Shown: positions 47,848-55,848 of the stretch, in pieces
How the letters are laid out: the number at the start of each line of letters is the position of its first letter
How positions within the stretch are numbered: the stretch's first letter is position 1
NCBI GenBank assembly: GCA_031556035.1
Contig: JAVBTT010000009.1
Span: forward strand, 1-64,000
Source: JAVBTT01 sp031556035
Lineage (GTDB): Bacteria; Bacillota; Clostridia; Oscillospirales; UBA929
Reading direction: 5' to 3'
Length of the DNA: 64,000 bases
Program-made: the position numbers and the translations under genes
The notes under the pieces: generated by a model
Databases searched by the model: none
Told to the model about the DNA's origin: nothing
The model's input: only the letters and a program-made list of their open reading frames with translations

Positions 47848-48876
47848 ATGCAGGTGATTGTTTACGACGAGCTTTTCAACAGGGCGGGCTTTATCGCGGC
47901 GGCGGAGAGGGTGAGCATAACGCGCAGGCTGTTCCGCCCGGGGGAGTTCGAGCTTATTATAAGCCCGGACGCGCCCTACGCGCATACCCTTGTCAGGGAC
48001 AGCCTCATCATGCTGGACGGCGACGGGCGCAAATGCGGCTTTATCGAGCGTGCGGAGCGGTCGTACGGGCCGGAGGGCGAGAGGCTGCGGGTCTCGGGCC
48101 GGACGCCGGAGGGGCTGCTGGCGCGGCGGCTGTGCGTCCCGGAGCAGGTGACGGCGCAGTACCACCAGGGCTGGGACAGCGTTGAGGGCCCGGCCGAGAC
48201 GGTCATGAAGCACTACGTGACGCGCAACTGCGTGAGTCCGGACGATCCGGACAGGCTGTTTCCGGGCCTCTCGGTCGCGCCCGATTTGGGCCGGGGGCCT
48301 GTATTGCCCAGGCAGGCCCGGTTTGAGCCGGTGTCAAGCGTGCTGGAGGGGATGTTCGCGTACACCGGGATGGGCTACCGCGTCAGCTTCGAGCCGGAGA
48401 GCCGGGGGCTTGTGTTTGACGTAATCGAGGGTCGGGATATGACCGCCGGGCAGGACGCGAACCCGCGGGTGGTTTTCGGCGCGGAGCGAGGAAACCTGTG
48501 CGGGGCAAGCTATATCGAGGACTGCCGGACTATGGCGACCATGGGCTACGCGGGGGGCAGGGGACAGGCCGAGTACCGGGTGATAGCGAGAGTGGGCGGC
48601 GGCAGCGGCTACAAGCGCCGCGAGACGTTTTTGAGCTGCGCCGGTGCCGAGACTGAGCAGCTCCCCGCGACAGGGCTGGCAAAGCTCGCGGCGCGGGGGG
48701 GCCGGGTGTCCCTGGCCGCCGAGGTCGTAAAAAGACCGGGGGGCTTTGAGTACGAGCTCGGCGACCGGGTGACTGTGCTGCCCGGGGGCGGGCGGGCTCT
48801 GGACGCGCGGATAACCGAGATCACCGAGGAGAGCGGCCCGGACGGGGAAAGCGAGAGGCTTGTGTTTGCGGTGTAG
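47848..48876 (+). CDS. Gp37-like siphophage tail protein
   Basis: This 342-residue protein reads ITRRLFRPGEFELIISPDAP, LVRDSLIMLDGDGRKCGFIE, SGRTPEGLLARRL and VIEGRDMTAGQ, matching the siphovirus ReqiPepy6 Gp37-like family (PF14594). It takes the place of a Tal/baseplate hub protein after Dit and would cap the tail. The start ATG has GGGAGA upstream. Confidence 0.85.
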   Translation: MQVIVYDELFNRAGFIAAAERVSITRRLFRPGEFELIISPDAPYAHTLVRDSLIMLDGDGRKCGFIERAERSYGPEGERLRVSGRTPEGLLARRLCVPEQVTAQYHQGWDSVEGPAETVMKHYVTRNCVSPDDPDRLFPGLSVAPDLGRGPVLPRQARFEPVSSVLEGMFAYTGMGYRVSFEPESRGLVFDVIEGRDMTAGQDANPRVVFGAERGNLCGASYIEDCRTMATMGYAGGRGQAEYRVIARVGGGSGYKRRETFLSCAGAETEQLPATGLAKLAARGGRVSLAAEVVKRPGGFEYELGDRVTVLPGGGRALDARITEITEESGPDGESERLVFAV

Positions 48877-48877
48877 G

Positions 48878-49142
48878 GGGGAAACACCCGCCCCCTGCGG
48901 GGGGCACCCTCTTTGCGAAAGAGGGCGATTGGGAATCGCCACTGTCGCCGCCTTTCCCCATCGCGCATCGGTCCCCCTCCTGGAGGGGGATGTCGCCCGA
49001 AGGCGACAGGGGGAGCAATTGGGGAGGCGGCCACCCCGGCGGCCACGGGCCGCCACCCCTCCAGGGAGGGGAAAGGGGAAACACCCGCCCCCTGCGGGGG
49101 GCACCCTCTTTGCGAAAGAGGGCGATTGGGAATCGCCTCTAC
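48878..49142 (+). repeat. GC-rich hairpin repeat tract
   Basis: M2 variant with a CCGCCCCCTGCGGGGGG stem, then GGGCGATTGGGAATCGCC, M4 variant (CCCCCTCCTGGAGGGGG), M1 and M2 again. Confidence 0.88.
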
Positions 49143-49186
49143 AAAAGAGGATAGAATTGGCACAATCTTATACGGGAGGTTTTATA

Positions 49187-50230
49187 ATGCGTTCAATGTT
49201 TTTCAACAGCACGGAGGCCGACCCGCGCGAGTACGACGCGGCGCAGTTCGCGGGCTATTTCGGAGCGTTTATTGGCTCGGGGGTGTTCGGCTCCAGTCCG
49301 GACGCACTGAGTGTCTCGCCCGGGGAGGGGCTGAGCGTGACGATCGCACCGGGCAGGGTCTATATAAACGGCTATATGGGTATCGGCGACGAGCCCGAGG
49401 CGCTGGCGCTGCCCGGCTTCGGAAAGCACAGCGTCGCGCTCAGGCTGGATTTGAGCTCGGAGCGCCGCAGGATATACCCCATCGTGCTGGCCGGGACGGA
49501 CGCCTTCCCCGCCCCGGAGCGCGGGGGCAACGTCTACGACCTGGTGATCGCCCATGTCGAGGCGGCATCCGGCCCCGCAGTCACGGTGACCGACACCCGC
49601 GCGGACTACGGGCTGTGCGGCTTCGCGGCGTTTACCGGGCAGCCCGCGTACCAGCCCCCGGCGGATGTGCCCGCGCTCGTTTGGGACTACGCGCTGTTTC
49701 CGGACAGCCTCAGCGCAGCCCAGCGGGCGATGGTGGAGGGCTCGCCGTCCTACATGGGGCAGTACGAGGCGAGCAGGGTTTCAAGGGAGTTCAGGGCGTA
49801 CACCGAGGCGGGGACGTACACTTATACGGCGCCCGGAACCGGGGCTTACATAATCGAGGTCGTCGGGGGCGGCGGCTGGGGGCAGTACGGCGGCTATGGC
49901 GGCGGCTACGCCAAAAAGCTGGTGCGGCTCCTCAGGGGGCAGCAGGTCACGGTGACGGTCGGGGCGGGAGGCTACCAGGGCAACGGGAGCGGGGGCGCGT
50001 CCAGCTTCGGGGCGTTTGTGTCCGCGTCCGGCGGCGGAAGCGGCGGAGGCGGGATCGGCGGCGAGCTCAATATCGCGGGCGGCGGCTCCGGGGGGCCGTC
50101 CGGAAATTTTGCCTATGTCAGCGGCGCGAGCTGGATGTCCACCTACGGCGGCGCGTGGTCGTCGGGCTTCGGCTGCGGCGCGGCGTACAACGACAGAGGC
50201 ACCTGCGGCTGCGTGATTGTGGCGAGGTAG
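49187..50230 (+). CDS. tail fibre with glycine-rich tip
   Basis: This 347-residue protein has an N-terminal attachment domain (FFNSTEADPREYDAAQFAGY, FGAFIGSGVF, APGRVYINGYMG), a middle strand-rich region and a C-terminal glycine-rich tip (IIEVVGGGGWGQYGGYGGGY, NGSGGASSFGAFVSASGGGS). The N-terminal part is seen in phage upper baseplate or fibre proteins; the Gly-rich tip resembles those of receptor-binding fibres. GGGAGG lies before the ATG at 49187. It would recognise the target cell surface. Confidence 0.75.
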   Translation: MRSMFFNSTEADPREYDAAQFAGYFGAFIGSGVFGSSPDALSVSPGEGLSVTIAPGRVYINGYMGIGDEPEALALPGFGKHSVALRLDLSSERRRIYPIVLAGTDAFPAPERGGNVYDLVIAHVEAASGPAVTVTDTRADYGLCGFAAFTGQPAYQPPADVPALVWDYALFPDSLSAAQRAMVEGSPSYMGQYEASRVSREFRAYTEAGTYTYTAPGTGAYIIEVVGGGGWGQYGGYGGGYAKKLVRLLRGQQVTVTVGAGGYQGNGSGGASSFGAFVSASGGGSGGGGIGGELNIAGGGSGGPSGNFAYVSGASWMSTYGGAWSSGFGCGAAYNDRGTCGCVIVAR

Positions 50231-50472
50231 AAGAGCGGAGCCGGGCGGGAGCTTGACAGGGCGCGGCCACCCCGGCGTTGCGACGCCACCCCTCCAGGGA
50301 GGGGAATGGGGAAACACCCGCCCCCTGCGGGGGCACCCTCTTTGCGAAAGAGGGCGATTGGGAATCGCCCCTGTCGCCGCCTTTCCCCATCGCGCCTCTG
50401 TCCCCCTCATGGAGGGGGATGTCGCCCGAAGGCGTCAGGGGGAGAGGGAGGCGACCACCCCGGCGTATTCTT
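50229..50472 (+). repeat. GC-rich hairpin repeat tract with deleted long repeat
   Basis: It begins with a strongly shortened long repeat (GAAGAGCGGAGCCGGGCGGG, GAGCTTGACA), then M1, M2 variant, GGGCGATTGGGAATCGCCC, M4 variant and part of M3. Confidence 0.85.
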
Positions 50473-50510
50473 GCGAGGCGATCCGCGCATAATAAGCGTG
50501 AGGTGATATC

Positions 50511-50669
50511 ATGCCAAAGGACAGTCAGATCGATCCCAAGCCGGTCAGGGAGAAAAAGGCCCAGGGCGGCCCCACCCACGCCGGCAGCGCCCTGGACGGA
50601 GAGGGGCGCAACGCGAAAAAGCAGTCCGGCTCCCGGGATCAGGCCGGGGACGACAAGAAGCGCGGCTGA
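50511..50669 (+). CDS. 52-residue hydrophilic protein
   Basis: A 52-codon frame encodes PKDSQIDPKPVREKKAQGGP followed by a Gly/Lys-rich disordered tail ending DDKKRG. GAGGTG lies 6 bases before the ATG, and a strong hairpin follows the stop, so the unit looks like a real gene with its own terminator. It resembles no family I know. It lies among fibre genes. Confidence 0.55.
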   Translation: MPKDSQIDPKPVREKKAQGGPTHAGSALDGEGRNAKKQSGSRDQAGDDKKRG

Positions 50670-50684
50670 TACGCGGATCATTAC

Positions 50685-50712
50685 GGGGCCCCCGCCAAAC
50701 GGCGGGGGCCCC
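50685..50712 (+). terminator. GC-rich hairpin after the 52-residue gene
   Basis: Perfect arms GGGGCCCCCGCC and GGCGGGGGCCCC enclose AAAC. There is no T run, so termination would be weak. Confidence 0.55.
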
Positions 50713-50743
50713 GCTATTCCATAAACGAAAGAGAGGACGCGAA

Positions 50744-51019
50744 ATGTACGGATACATAACGCCCGACGGGACGGTCGGGCAGCTTTTTCAGAGGATGCCG
50801 GAGGCGGGGCTGTATCACCCGGATTTCCTCGCGGCGGTTATAAAGCTCCCCACCGGGATAACGACCGGCTGGCGGCTCATAGACGGCGAGTGGCTGCCGC
50901 CTCTGGAGCCGGAGCCGCCCGGGCAGGATGAGCTGGAGGCTCTCAGGCTCAGGGTGGACGAGCTGACGCGGGCGCTGGACGCGCTGCTGGGGGGAGGGGT
51001 TTCGAATGACCAGGCTTGA
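50744..51019 (+). CDS. small tail-associated protein
   Basis: This 91-residue protein starts YGYITPDGTVGQLFQRMPEA and contains WRLIDGEWLPPLEP and a helical end (ELEALRLRVDELTRALDAL). The pattern recalls small XkdW/XkdX-like tail proteins and fibre chaperones. The start follows AGAGAGGA. Its stop overlaps the next gene. Confidence 0.55.
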   Translation: MYGYITPDGTVGQLFQRMPEAGLYHPDFLAAVIKLPTGITTGWRLIDGEWLPPLEPEPPGQDELEALRLRVDELTRALDALLGGGVSNDQA

Positions 51020-51458
51020 GCGGGCGGAGCTGCTGCGCGGGCGGCTGGACGCGCTGGCGCTTGTCAAGGCGCTGGAGCTGGGGGCGCAGCTGGATATGTC
51101 GCAGGAGGACGTAGCGGCGGCCAGGCTGCTGGCGATTGGCTCCGCGCCGGTGCCTGAGATCCCCGAAGGCGGGGACTGGGCCCCCGGCCTGCTGGCGGTG
51201 TCCGGCAGGAGGGCCGTGTACGGCGGCAGGGGCTACGACGCGCTCGTGTCCCATATGACGCAGGCGGACTGGACGCCGGAGGCGGCTCCCGCGCTGTGGA
51301 AGGCCGTACGGGGCGAGGCCGAGCCGTGGCGCCAGCCCCAGGGGGCGCACGACGCGTATATGAGGGGCGACACGGTGACCCATCTGGGGCTGCTGTGGGA
51401 ATCCACGGCGGACAACAACACCTGGGAGCCCGGGGTATACGGCTGGAAGGTCGTGTAG
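51006..51458 (+). CDS. phage protein with chitin-binding-like module
   Basis: This 150-residue protein has an N-terminal helical part (RAELLRGRLDALALVKALEL) and a C-terminal module AYMRGDTVTHLGLLWESTAD-NNTWEPGVYGW, the pattern of CBM5/12 chitin-binding domains (aromatic residues Y, W, W, W). It could attach particles to N-acetylglucosamine polymers of the cell wall. The ATG overlaps the previous gene. The nearby GH18 gene acts on related sugars. Confidence 0.75.
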   Translation: MTRLERAELLRGRLDALALVKALELGAQLDMSQEDVAAARLLAIGSAPVPEIPEGGDWAPGLLAVSGRRAVYGGRGYDALVSHMTQADWTPEAAPALWKAVRGEAEPWRQPQGAHDAYMRGDTVTHLGLLWESTADNNTWEPGVYGWKVV

Positions 51459-51527
51459 GCGGGGACGACCACCCCTCCAGAGAGGGGAATTGGGCTTTCA
51501 CACATTACACACAAAGGAGTAATCAAC

Positions 51528-53585
51528 ATGCCGGTAACAGACAGCATCACAATAAAAATCGACGACAGCGACAAACGCGACCTGACTATCTCGGCGGAGA
51601 GCAAAAGCCTGGGCAGCCAGTACGACAATTTCGCAAAAAAGCTCGTCTTCGAGGCGCCCAGGGGCTGGGAGGGGGACGCGCTTGTTTTGTTTTTCAGGGA
51701 CTCCAAAAGCGTGTACGAGCCGCTGGACATCGGTCTGGGCAGGGTGTTCCCGGTGCCGGACGGACTGACCGGGGACACGCGGCTCACAATGCAGATCGCC
51801 TTCCGGCATGACGGAGCGCTGACCCACTCGGATCAGCTCGAGTTCACGCTGCGCCCGTCCATGCCCTCGGGGCAGGCGCCGAGCGCCCCGTGGCCCAGAC
51901 CGGTGGACGAGCTGATCGCCGGGGCGTTTGTCTCGGTCAAATACGAGGGCGATACGCTCAGCTTTTTTAACTCCGCCGGGGACAGGGTCGGGAGCGTGAC
52001 GGTGACGGGCGGGGCGGCGCGCAATGTCACGGTCTCCGAGTCGGAGCCGGAGAGCCCGGAGGAGGGGACGCTCTGGGGGCAGATCAAGCGGGGCTCCGCC
52101 GGGGACCTGACGCTGGGCTCCCTGGCGCTCGGAATTCAGGTGAGGACTGATTTCAGCTATCTCGGCGAGCCGATTGTGTTCGAGGTGGCCGCCAAAAGCT
52201 ATGCCGGCTATCCGTCCGGGTCGGTGACACTGCTTGTCAAGAGCCCGGTCGTGTCCCGGGCGTTCGACGCCGCCGAGCCGCAGAACACCGGACTTCGGAC
52301 GACAAACGGCAACAACCGCTACATGCACTCCAATCTGCGCCAGTGGCTCAACAGCGAGGCCGGGCAGGGGCAGTGGTATTCCCCCCAGCATTCCATGGAC
52401 GCGCCGCCAATACTCGCCAACATGTACAACGGGCGTTGCCCCTACGCAGACGAGGCGGGCTTCCTGAGCTATTTCCCGGAGGATTTCCGCGGCCTGCTGA
52501 TGCCAACCGAGATAAAGGCCGCGACCTCGTCCACTGACGGCTCGGTGACCGACACGATGACGGACAGGGTGTGGCTGGTCTCCCGCGCCGAGCTGACCGC
52601 GTGGGGCTACACGACGGCCGCGAGGCTGATCAAATACTGCACCAAGGGGCTTGTGGCCGACTTTGTCGGCGCGGGCAAGCTCCCGGTGTTCGGCAATCCG
52701 TGCGCCTGGTATCTGCGGGATCCGAACAGCGACTCGAACGGAGTCATGATATACAACAGCACCGGTGCGCTTACATATTCCTTCGCGTCCTCGTCCGAGG
52801 GCATCGCGTTCGCGGTAAACCTCCCGGCGGAGACTGCGGTGGAGCTCGCGGACGGGGCTTATGTCATAAGGGCGGCCGGCAGGCCGTACGGCAGAACCCG
52901 GGCCTTCTGGGACGGAGAGTGGGTTTCGATGGACGGCTCGGAGCGGATAGACAGGCTCGAGGAGAGGGCCGAGGCGTCCGAAGGGCTTGCGGGCCGATAC
53001 GCCGGCCGCTCGATCAACTTTCTGGGGGACAGCATAACCGAGGCGCTCGCGCTGACAAAGCCCTACACAAAATGGATGGCGGAGCTGCTGGGCGCGGGGG
53101 TCATACGCAACTACGGCTCGGACGGCAGCACGATAGCAAGGCGGGCCGGAAAGACAAACAGCATGGTAGAGCGCTATTCGTCCATGGCGAACGCGGATAT
53201 GGTCTGCGTGCTGGGCGGGGTCAACGACTGCTGGAGCGGGGTGCCGCTCGGGGAGCTCGGGGGCGGGGACGACTTCACGTTCGCCGGGGCCGCCGAGACG
53301 CTTGTAAAGGGGCTTGTGGGGAAATATCCGGCGGGAAGGGTTCTCGTTTTCGCGCCGGGTCAGGCCACGGTTCCCAACTCCGCCCTGCTGCCGGACTATG
53401 TGGAGACGCTGCGCCGGGTCTGCGCCAAATACTCGGTGCCGTTCCTGGACACATACTCAACGCTGGGCATCTGCCCGGCGGTCGCCGCGCAGAAGACGGC
53501 GCTGATCCCGGACGGGGTGCATCCAAACGAGGCGGGGCACGAGAAAATGGGCCGGATGTTCGCGGCGTTCGCGCTGAGCGTGTGA
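51528..53585 (+). CDS. tail fibre with DUF6273-like and SGNH hydrolase domains
   Basis: This 685-residue protein has three parts. Residues 1-120 look like a baseplate upper-protein domain (SITIKIDDSDKRDLTISAES). The middle (about 190-460) resembles DUF6273 (NGNNRYMHSNLRQWLNSEAG, FRGLLMPTEIKAAT). The C-terminal part (about 490-685) is an SGNH/GDSL hydrolase with FLGDSITEA, the GSDG Gly, GGVNDCW and DGVHPNEAGH giving the Ser, Asn and Asp-His catalytic residues. It may remove acetyl or other esters from wall or capsule sugars during adsorption. The start has AAAGGAG upstream. Confidence 0.82.
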   Translation: MPVTDSITIKIDDSDKRDLTISAESKSLGSQYDNFAKKLVFEAPRGWEGDALVLFFRDSKSVYEPLDIGLGRVFPVPDGLTGDTRLTMQIAFRHDGALTHSDQLEFTLRPSMPSGQAPSAPWPRPVDELIAGAFVSVKYEGDTLSFFNSAGDRVGSVTVTGGAARNVTVSESEPESPEEGTLWGQIKRGSAGDLTLGSLALGIQVRTDFSYLGEPIVFEVAAKSYAGYPSGSVTLLVKSPVVSRAFDAAEPQNTGLRTTNGNNRYMHSNLRQWLNSEAGQGQWYSPQHSMDAPPILANMYNGRCPYADEAGFLSYFPEDFRGLLMPTEIKAATSSTDGSVTDTMTDRVWLVSRAELTAWGYTTAARLIKYCTKGLVADFVGAGKLPVFGNPCAWYLRDPNSDSNGVMIYNSTGALTYSFASSSEGIAFAVNLPAETAVELADGAYVIRAAGRPYGRTRAFWDGEWVSMDGSERIDRLEERAEASEGLAGRYAGRSINFLGDSITEALALTKPYTKWMAELLGAGVIRNYGSDGSTIARRAGKTNSMVERYSSMANADMVCVLGGVNDCWSGVPLGELGGGDDFTFAGAAETLVKGLVGKYPAGRVLVFAPGQATVPNSALLPDYVETLRRVCAKYSVPFLDTYSTLGICPAVAAQKTALIPDGVHPNEAGHEKMGRMFAAFALSV

Positions 53586-53592
53586 GGGCGGC

Positions 53593-54012
53593 ATGGGATT
53601 TTCTATTGATGAAAACGCGAGATACTCAGCCAATTTCTCCGTACGGGAGTTTGTGTGCAGAGACGGGAGCTTCATGCCGATGGACAGGGAGCTTATACGG
53701 CTGCTGCAAAAGATACGGGATCACTTCGCAAGGCCGGTGAGGATTACGAGCGGCTACCGCTCGCCGGATTACAACGCGAAAATAGGCGGAGCGCCGGGCA
53801 GCCTGCACATGTGCGGCATGGCGGCGGACATACAGGTGGACGGCGTCGACCCCGCGAGGGTCGCGGCCTTTGCCGAGACGCTGACGCCCGGGGGCGGCGG
53901 CATAGGGCTTTATGTGGGGCAGGCGTTCGCGCATATCGACACGCGCGAGGCCCGCGCCCGCTGGAAAGAGGACAGAAAAGCCGCGGGGACGTATAGCGTG
54001 AGCGGGTTTTGA
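53593..54012 (+). CDS. M15-family endolysin (D,D-carboxypeptidase-like)
   Basis: This 139-residue protein is a Peptidase M15 domain: NFSVREFVCRDG at the start, RPVRITSGYRSPDYN, GAPGSLHMCGMAADIQVDG with the zinc ligands His and Asp, and FAHIDTR with the third ligand. Such enzymes cut peptidoglycan stem peptides as phage lysins. It lies seven bases after the fibre gene and before the holin, so it is the likely lysin of the cluster. Confidence 0.88.
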   Translation: MGFSIDENARYSANFSVREFVCRDGSFMPMDRELIRLLQKIRDHFARPVRITSGYRSPDYNAKIGGAPGSLHMCGMAADIQVDGVDPARVAAFAETLTPGGGGIGLYVGQAFAHIDTREARARWKEDRKAAGTYSVSGF

Positions 54013-54018
54013 CAAAAA

Positions 54019-54282
54019 GAAGAGCGGAGCCCCGGCGTGTGAGCAAATAAGCAAGGAGCAGCGAAGCGCACGACGAAGCTTATTTGCGAACTGCGCGCAG
54101 GCGTTTGCCGCAGTCCGCAAAGCGGACGAAGGCAAAGCCGAAGCGCAAGCTGGGGCGGGAGCTTGACAAAAAGAAGAGCGGAGCCCCGGCGCTGCGTCTC
54201 CCTCCGTCGCGCGTTGCGCGACACCTCCCTCGGAGAGGGAGGCTACCACCCCTGTCCCCCTCCAGGGAGGGGAATGGGGGGG
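54019..54282 (+). repeat. long repeat copy 2 plus modules M3, M1
   Basis: A full long repeat occupies 54019-54190, bounded by direct repeats of GAAGAGCGGAGCCCCGGC. Its first stem is GCAAATAAGC (54043-54052) with GCTTATTTGC (54078-54087). M3 and an M1-like unit follow up to the holin gene. Confidence 0.88.
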
Positions 54283-54314
54283 TACGTTACATCTAGCGTA
54301 AAGGAGAGGTATCC

Positions 54315-54698
54315 ATGGAAAATAAAATATGCGCGGCCTGCGCCGCGCTCGGGGCTCTGCTGGGGGGCTTTTTGGGCGGGTTTGACGGGCTTGTGACCGC
54401 CCTGCTGGCCGCGGTGGCGATAGACTATCTGACCGGAGTGCTGGCGGCGCTTCACGAGAAAAAGCTCTCATCCGAGGTGGGCTTCTGGGGGCTTGTTAAA
54501 AAGGTTATGATCTTCGCGCTGGCGGGCTTTGCGAACATCCTGGACACAAGGGTGCTGGGAGGGACTCAGGCCCTGCGCGGCGCGGTCATATGCTTTTATC
54601 TCGCGAACGAGGGGCTGTCGGTTCTGGAAAACTACGCCCGGCTCGGCCTGCCGCTGCCGGAAAAGCTGAAAAGCGCGCTGGAGCAGCTCAGGAAGTAA
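54315..54698 (+). CDS. phage holin family protein
   Basis: This 127-residue membrane protein has three helices (ALGALLGGFLGGFDGLVTAL, AAVAIDYLTGVLAALHEK, MIFALAGFANIL plus AVICFYLANEGLSVLENYAR) and the conserved IDYLTGVLAA motif of PF05105 phage holins. It would open the membrane to the endolysin. AAAGGAGAGG precedes the ATG. It closes the virion cluster. Confidence 0.88.
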   Translation: MENKICAACAALGALLGGFLGGFDGLVTALLAAVAIDYLTGVLAALHEKKLSSEVGFWGLVKKVMIFALAGFANILDTRVLGGTQALRGAVICFYLANEGLSVLENYARLGLPLPEKLKSALEQLRK

Positions 54699-54739
54699 GC
54701 GCCTTCACGCAAAATTTGCAGAACAGTAACAAATTGTTG

Positions 54740-54767
54740 TTGATTTTAAGCGGAATTGTGCTATACT
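54740..54767 (+). promoter_or_regulatory. promoter of a short transcript after the holin
   Basis: TTGATT (54740-54745) and TATACT (54762-54767) are 16 bases apart, upstream of a 31-codon frame that ends before a hairpin. Confidence 0.6.
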
Positions 54768-54872
54768 AAGCTTGTCCAAGGGACTGTACGTTTACAAATG
54801 ATCACGCTCTCCGGGCATCTGACAGGCTGTCTGCGCATATGCTGTGGTAGAGCGAGGACTGGAGGCGATGTC

Positions 54873-54968
54873 ATGTGGCATGAAATTCTCAATCTGGTAA
54901 ATCCTTATGAAGACATGGCCAGGGCGATAGCCGAGGAGCATAAAGCTTCCGATGAGGAAAGCGAATAA
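54873..54968 (+). CDS. 31-residue peptide
   Basis: A 31-codon frame begins WHEILNLVNPYEDMARAIAE and ends with acidic residues (DEESE). It has GGAGGCGATGTC before the ATG, its own upstream promoter and a hairpin after the stop. The first part would form an amphipathic helix. I do not recognise it; it could be a small regulator or membrane-surface peptide. Confidence 0.45.
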   Translation: MWHEILNLVNPYEDMARAIAEEHKASDEESE

Positions 54969-54984
54969 ATAAAAGACAGCAGTG

Positions 54985-55013
54985 ACCGGTCGCCCTTTTG
55001 GGTCGGCCGGTTA
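54985..55013. terminator. hairpin between convergent genes
   Basis: ACCGGTCGCCC pairs with GGGTCGGCCGGT around TTTT, with one mismatch and one wobble. It lies between the 31-residue gene and the convergent membrane gene and may serve both. Confidence 0.5.
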
Positions 55014-55817
55014 TTTCAGTTTTTTGGGCTTGTGCGGGGGGAGCTTTGCTTTCTTCAGCGCTTTCGCCTGCTTCTCGTTCCTCGCGCGGAGCCTGTCGGA
55101 CCAGAGGTTGTAAAGCTCAATGATGTTTGTATAGTACTTGTCGCCGTTGTCTTTGTTGACCGACGCGATCCTGTAATACAGCACATTTACAACGGCCAGA
55201 TAGTTCTGGTGGAGGGACTGGTAAACGGCGTCCTCGTCCGCCACATTCAGATAAAAATACATGGCGAACCACTCAAGCTTGTTCAGAAGGGCGGTTATAG
55301 CGCTTCGCAGCTCATCCGCCAGAGTCTCCCCGTTCAATACTATTTTGGGCGGGGCTCCGTCCGGCGGGACGGGGGGAGAGAGGGGCTTCTTTATATGCAG
55401 GAGCACCCGCTCCCGTTCTATCTCGGTATTCGCCTTTTTAAACAGATAGCTGAATATAATGTTTCCGTCCGCGTCGTCCACTTTGCTGAAAATGCTTTGG
55501 GCGTCCTCCGGCTTTATGCCGGCCTGTTTCAGGAGCCCTGACATTTCGTCGTGGTCGAAGCTCTTGATCTTGTCCGAAGGGAAAGCCTTGATCAACCGCT
55601 CCTTCGCGGGCAGCATCAGCGCCTGAAGGACAAAGCTGGCGGTCTCCAAAATCTCGGTCTCAAAAAAGCGCGCCAGCTCGCACGCTTTGTCCTTCGCGGC
55701 CCGCTTCCTGTTGTGATTATAGTTTTTGAAGGCTATGATGACTGAGCCGATCGCAAACAGCCCGGCCAGCATGCCGAATATCTTGCTCGCTATGTCCACA
55801 TACTCCCGGAATGTCAT
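55011..55817 (-). CDS. membrane-anchored protein, unknown function
   Basis: This 268-residue protein has one N-terminal membrane helix (SKIFGMLAGLFAIGSVIIAF) and a long cytoplasmic helical domain (DKACELARFFETEILETASF, LNKLEWFAMYFYLNVADEDA, VNVLYYRIASVNKDNG) with a basic Lys/Pro end. The plan recalls DUF4760-type proteins. The ATG at 55817 is chosen from a GGTGGG site and because the longer frame would overlap rpiB. There is no hint of function from neighbours. Confidence 0.65.
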   Translation of the reverse strand: MTFREYVDIASKIFGMLAGLFAIGSVIIAFKNYNHNRKRAAKDKACELARFFETEILETASFVLQALMLPAKERLIKAFPSDKIKSFDHDEMSGLLKQAGIKPEDAQSIFSKVDDADGNIIFSYLFKKANTEIERERVLLHIKKPLSPPVPPDGAPPKIVLNGETLADELRSAITALLNKLEWFAMYFYLNVADEDAVYQSLHQNYLAVVNVLYYRIASVNKDNGDKYYTNIIELYNLWSDRLRARNEKQAKALKKAKLPPHKPKKLK

Positions 55818-55848
55818 CGCCCACCGCCATATTATGTATTGTTTCCGC

